Source of the DNA: S009-33 sp041694255
Lineage (GTDB): Bacteria; Patescibacteriota; Gracilibacteria; Absconditabacterales; Absconditicoccaceae
Length of the DNA stretch: 32,763 nt
NCBI GenBank assembly: GCA_041694255.1
Contig: JASMTN010000018.1
Location: forward strand, 1 to 32,763
Reading direction: 5' to 3'
The translations under genes and the position numbers were made by a program. Under the pieces are notes generated by a model. That model was not told the DNA's origin, did not search any database, and saw only the letters and a list, made by a program, of their open reading frames with translations. Shown here piece by piece: positions 30,435 to 32,763 of this stretch. Every line of letters starts with the position of its first letter. Position 1 is the first letter of the stretch.

Positions 30435-30600
30435 GTAAGAGTGGTAAGTTTAAAGTTGAAAGTAGCAAGATTATTATTTATTTAAGCTTTTTTGTCATCT
30501 CGAGCAATGCCGAGAGATTTCTTTAATCTTTTATCTTTCTAAACCCTCGGTCCTCAGTTCTTATCTCTTCTTGTAACTTGCTTCTTGTAACTTGAAACTA
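30432..30600. repeat. Intergenic repeat island G
   Basis: Lies between the convergent prgI-like and ligA genes. AT-rich units occur at both ends (TTTAAAGTTGAAAGTAGCAAG; CTTGTAACTTGCTTCTTGTAACTTG), inverted with respect to each other. The palindromic unit 30492-30523 (TCTCGAGCAATGCCGAGAGA) matches island C at 29 of 32. The ligA stop codon (TAG, 30600-30598) is inside the last AT-rich unit. Confidence 0.8.
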
Positions 30601-32727
30601 AAAAAGACTCCCTTCTTGAATAGTTTTTCCTGGAAGCTTAAAATTATTATCTTTTAAAAATTTTTCTAAATCTAAGTTTTGAATATTATATTCTTTTGCT
30701 TTTTGCAATTTACTATTTCAAGGTTTTTCTCAAACAAGTATATAGTTTGTATTTTTTGTTATCTGATTTGTAAATTCTCATCAGTTTTCTTCTATATAAG
30801 TTATAATTTTATTTCTATCTATTCACTTTATAGATCAGCTTATAGCATAAGTTTTTCATTCAAGTTTTCACTTTTTTGATATAATAGAAATATTTACTTT
30901 TTTAAGGATCTTGTTAATTACTTTTTTGTTATGTTCTTCATTAAAAAACATAGTTATACTTTGTACAACTTTTGGTCAAAGTCATTTGATGTTTATAAGA
31001 TATTCTTCTCATTCTTCAGTAATTAAAAATTGTATAAGTTTTTGTAAATCTATATTATCTTTTTTGATAAATTCATCTTCCATTAAAGAATCTGCAATAA
31101 TCTTAGCAGTTTTCTTTCACACAAACTCTATTCACAATGAAGCTAAAAAATTAACTAAATTTATATCTTTCTTTTTTTCTATACTAGATAGTATATTCTC
31201 AACTTTTTTTTCTTTAAACAATGGCAAAGATATAATATCTTCCTTTTTTATATAAAAAATATCTCAATAATCTTTAATAATTCATAAGTCAAAAAAGGTA
31301 TCTATGGTTTTTCATCAAAGTCCATCTATATCAAGACCTTGTTTTCAAACAAAATAGGCAATCTTTTCTTTAACTTGTGCAGGACAAGAAACATTTATAC
31401 ACCTTAAAGCAACTTCATCTTCTGGATGGAAAGTTTCTCACTTACATACTGGACAATGTGAAGGTTCTTCTATCTTTTTGAGGTCATCTTGTCTTTTTTC
31501 TTTAATAACTGATACAATATAAGGTATAACTTCTCAAGATCTTTGTAAGAAAACATAATCTCCTATTCTTATATCTTTTTCTTTAATAAAATCAAAATTA
31601 TGTAAAGTTGCTCTTTTAACAGTAACTCAAGATATATTTACAGGTTCAAGGATACCAACAGGAGTTATAACTCAGGTTCTTCAAACTGAAAATTCTATAT
31701 CTACAATCTTACTTGTAACTTGAACTGCTGGATATTTGTAAGAAAAAGCCCACTTAGGATGATGATTTGTATAACCTATATTATCATAACTTTCAGTATT
31801 ATTTACTTTTATTACAAGTCAATCAAAATCTACATCTTGCTTATCAAGTGTTTCTTTAATATGTTTTGAATCTACAATATTAATTATCTTTTTACTATCA
31901 AGTCCTTCCCTTTTTTCAAGTAATCATAAACTTACAAGATCATATACAAAAAAGTTATTTTTTTCTAAAAAGTTTAAACTTTCTATATGTTGAGAAAATC
32001 ATAAATCTTTATAATTCAAAATCTCATAAACTATAACATCAAGATTTCTTTTTTTTGTAATACTAGTATCAAGCTGTCTTAAAGATCAACTTGCAAGATT
32101 TCTTGGATTTGAGTATAAAGCTAATTTTTCTTTTTCTCTTTCTTTATTAACTTTATTGAAAATTGTTTTTTTGATAACAACTTCTCATCTTATATGCAAA
32201 TCTTGTTTATAATCTATCTTCAAAGGCAATGAGCGGATAGTTCTAACATTTTCAGTTACATCTTCTCAAGTTTGTCAATCTCACCTTGTAATAGCCTGAT
32301 GAAAGTAACCACTTTTATATATCAATTCTATACTCAAACCATCATATTTTGGCTCTATAAACCAATTTTCTATATTATGATCTTTTGTTAATCTATCTAT
32401 AAAAGTTTGTACATCTTCTTTTGAATAAGTATTTTCCAAACTTAATAATGGAAATTTATGATCTGCTTTTTCAAGTTCAGTTTGTAATTGATTTACAAGT
32501 CTTTGAGTTGGAGAATGAGAACTTACAAAACTAGGATGAGCTTCTTCTATCTTTTTCACATAAGAAAATAACATATCATACTCTATATCAGATATTATAG
32601 GATTAGATTTTACATAATAATAAAAATTATGATTATTTAAGTCATTTATTATATTATGATAAGTTTCTTCATCTATACTTTCTATAGAATTTTTATCTAT
32701 AAAATCTTTTATGTTTTGTATATACAT
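30598..32727 (-). CDS. ligA: NAD-dependent DNA ligase
   Basis: 709 residues, slightly longer than the usual 670. Seals nicks in replication and repair using NAD. Domains in order: Ia with SPTQRLVNQ and PLLSLENTY; adenylation with EPKYDGLSIEL, active Lys at residue 127; a conserved TIRSLPL whose Arg is CGC; DFDGLVIKVN; OB-fold with RTGVITPVGILEPV and ATLHNFDFI; a Cys4 zinc finger (CPVC...CINVSCPAQ); helix-hairpin-helix repeats (DIDGLGGKTID; LGIEFVGKKTA); and a C-terminal BRCT domain (KLEGKTYAISGSI). The start is preceded by the same repeat unit as the exonuclease gene, and the stop lies in repeat island G. Confidence 0.95.
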
Positions 32728-32763
32728 AGTAATAGTTACAAGTTTAAAGTAGCAAGTTAAAAG
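32728..32763. repeat. Intergenic repeat H, AT-rich unit (runs to window edge)
   Basis: AATAGTTACAAG, TTTAAAGTAGCAAG, TTAAAAG directly upstream of ligA. 32734-32756 is identical over 23 bases to 20373-20395. The repeat may extend past the window end. Confidence 0.85.

Noticed and set aside
1..32763. UGA as tryptophan (mycoplasma-like code 4)
   Set aside because: UGA falls on conserved Gly columns such as P-loops and GGSQGA, and real Trp positions use TGG.

Overview
The window comes from a very AT-rich bacterium that reads UGA as glycine (genetic code 25), so it is almost certainly from the Absconditabacteria (SR1) / Gracilibacteria group of the candidate phyla radiation. UGA sits at invariant glycines: in the MurG motif GGSQGA, and in the P-loops of MoxR, PilT, VirB4 and TsaE. 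TGG still encodes Trp. All 36 genes called here end in TAA (25) or TAG (11), never TGA. With UGA read as a stop, nearly every gene looks shattered. With code 25 the window is intact and densely coding. No gene-free stretch exceeds 300 bases; the longest are 1665-1944 and 22497-22757, and both hold intergenic repeats. I saw no tRNA, rRNA, CRISPR array or insertion sequence.

Layout. 1-716 (+): 3' part of murG. 717-10465 (-): thirteen genes read leftward from dnaN. They include two type IV prepilins, a membrane-anchored MoxR ATPase, small membrane proteins (YvlD-like, LapA-like), a winged-helix protein, a BASS/ACR3-like transporter, a DUF167 protein and a membrane-anchored zinc peptidase. 10617-14447 (+): family 4 uracil-DNA glycosylase, two T4SS-pilin-like proteins and a 694-residue unknown membrane protein. 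14428-15859 (-): tsaE and a glycosyltransferase. 15992-24608 (+): a second glycosyltransferase, an orphan membrane protein, comF, an MscS channel, a TraC-like protein, a VirB4 ATPase, pilT and a cNMP-binding-fold protein. 24613-29373 (-): tyrS, a DEDDy exonuclease, an orphan membrane protein and two overlapping lgt-type genes. 29510-30434 (+): a DUF212 phosphatase-like protein and a PrgI/VirB3-like protein. 30598-32727 (-): ligA.

Two themes run through the window. The first is a scattered surface and contact apparatus: prepilins and PilT of a type IV pilus, and pilins, PrgI, TraC and VirB4 of a type IV secretion-like system, with ComF suggesting DNA uptake. This fits the episymbiotic or predatory life known for the group, but the link is inference. 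The second is a family of intergenic repeats. An AT-rich unit built from GTAGCAAG and TTACAAG words and several GC-richer palindromic units recur at eight places. They often supply the stop codon of one gene or abut the start codon of the next.

Promoters are recognisable as TTGAMW-like and TATAAT-like boxes separated by 16-17 bases, especially in divergent gaps. Ribosome binding sites are not evident by eye.
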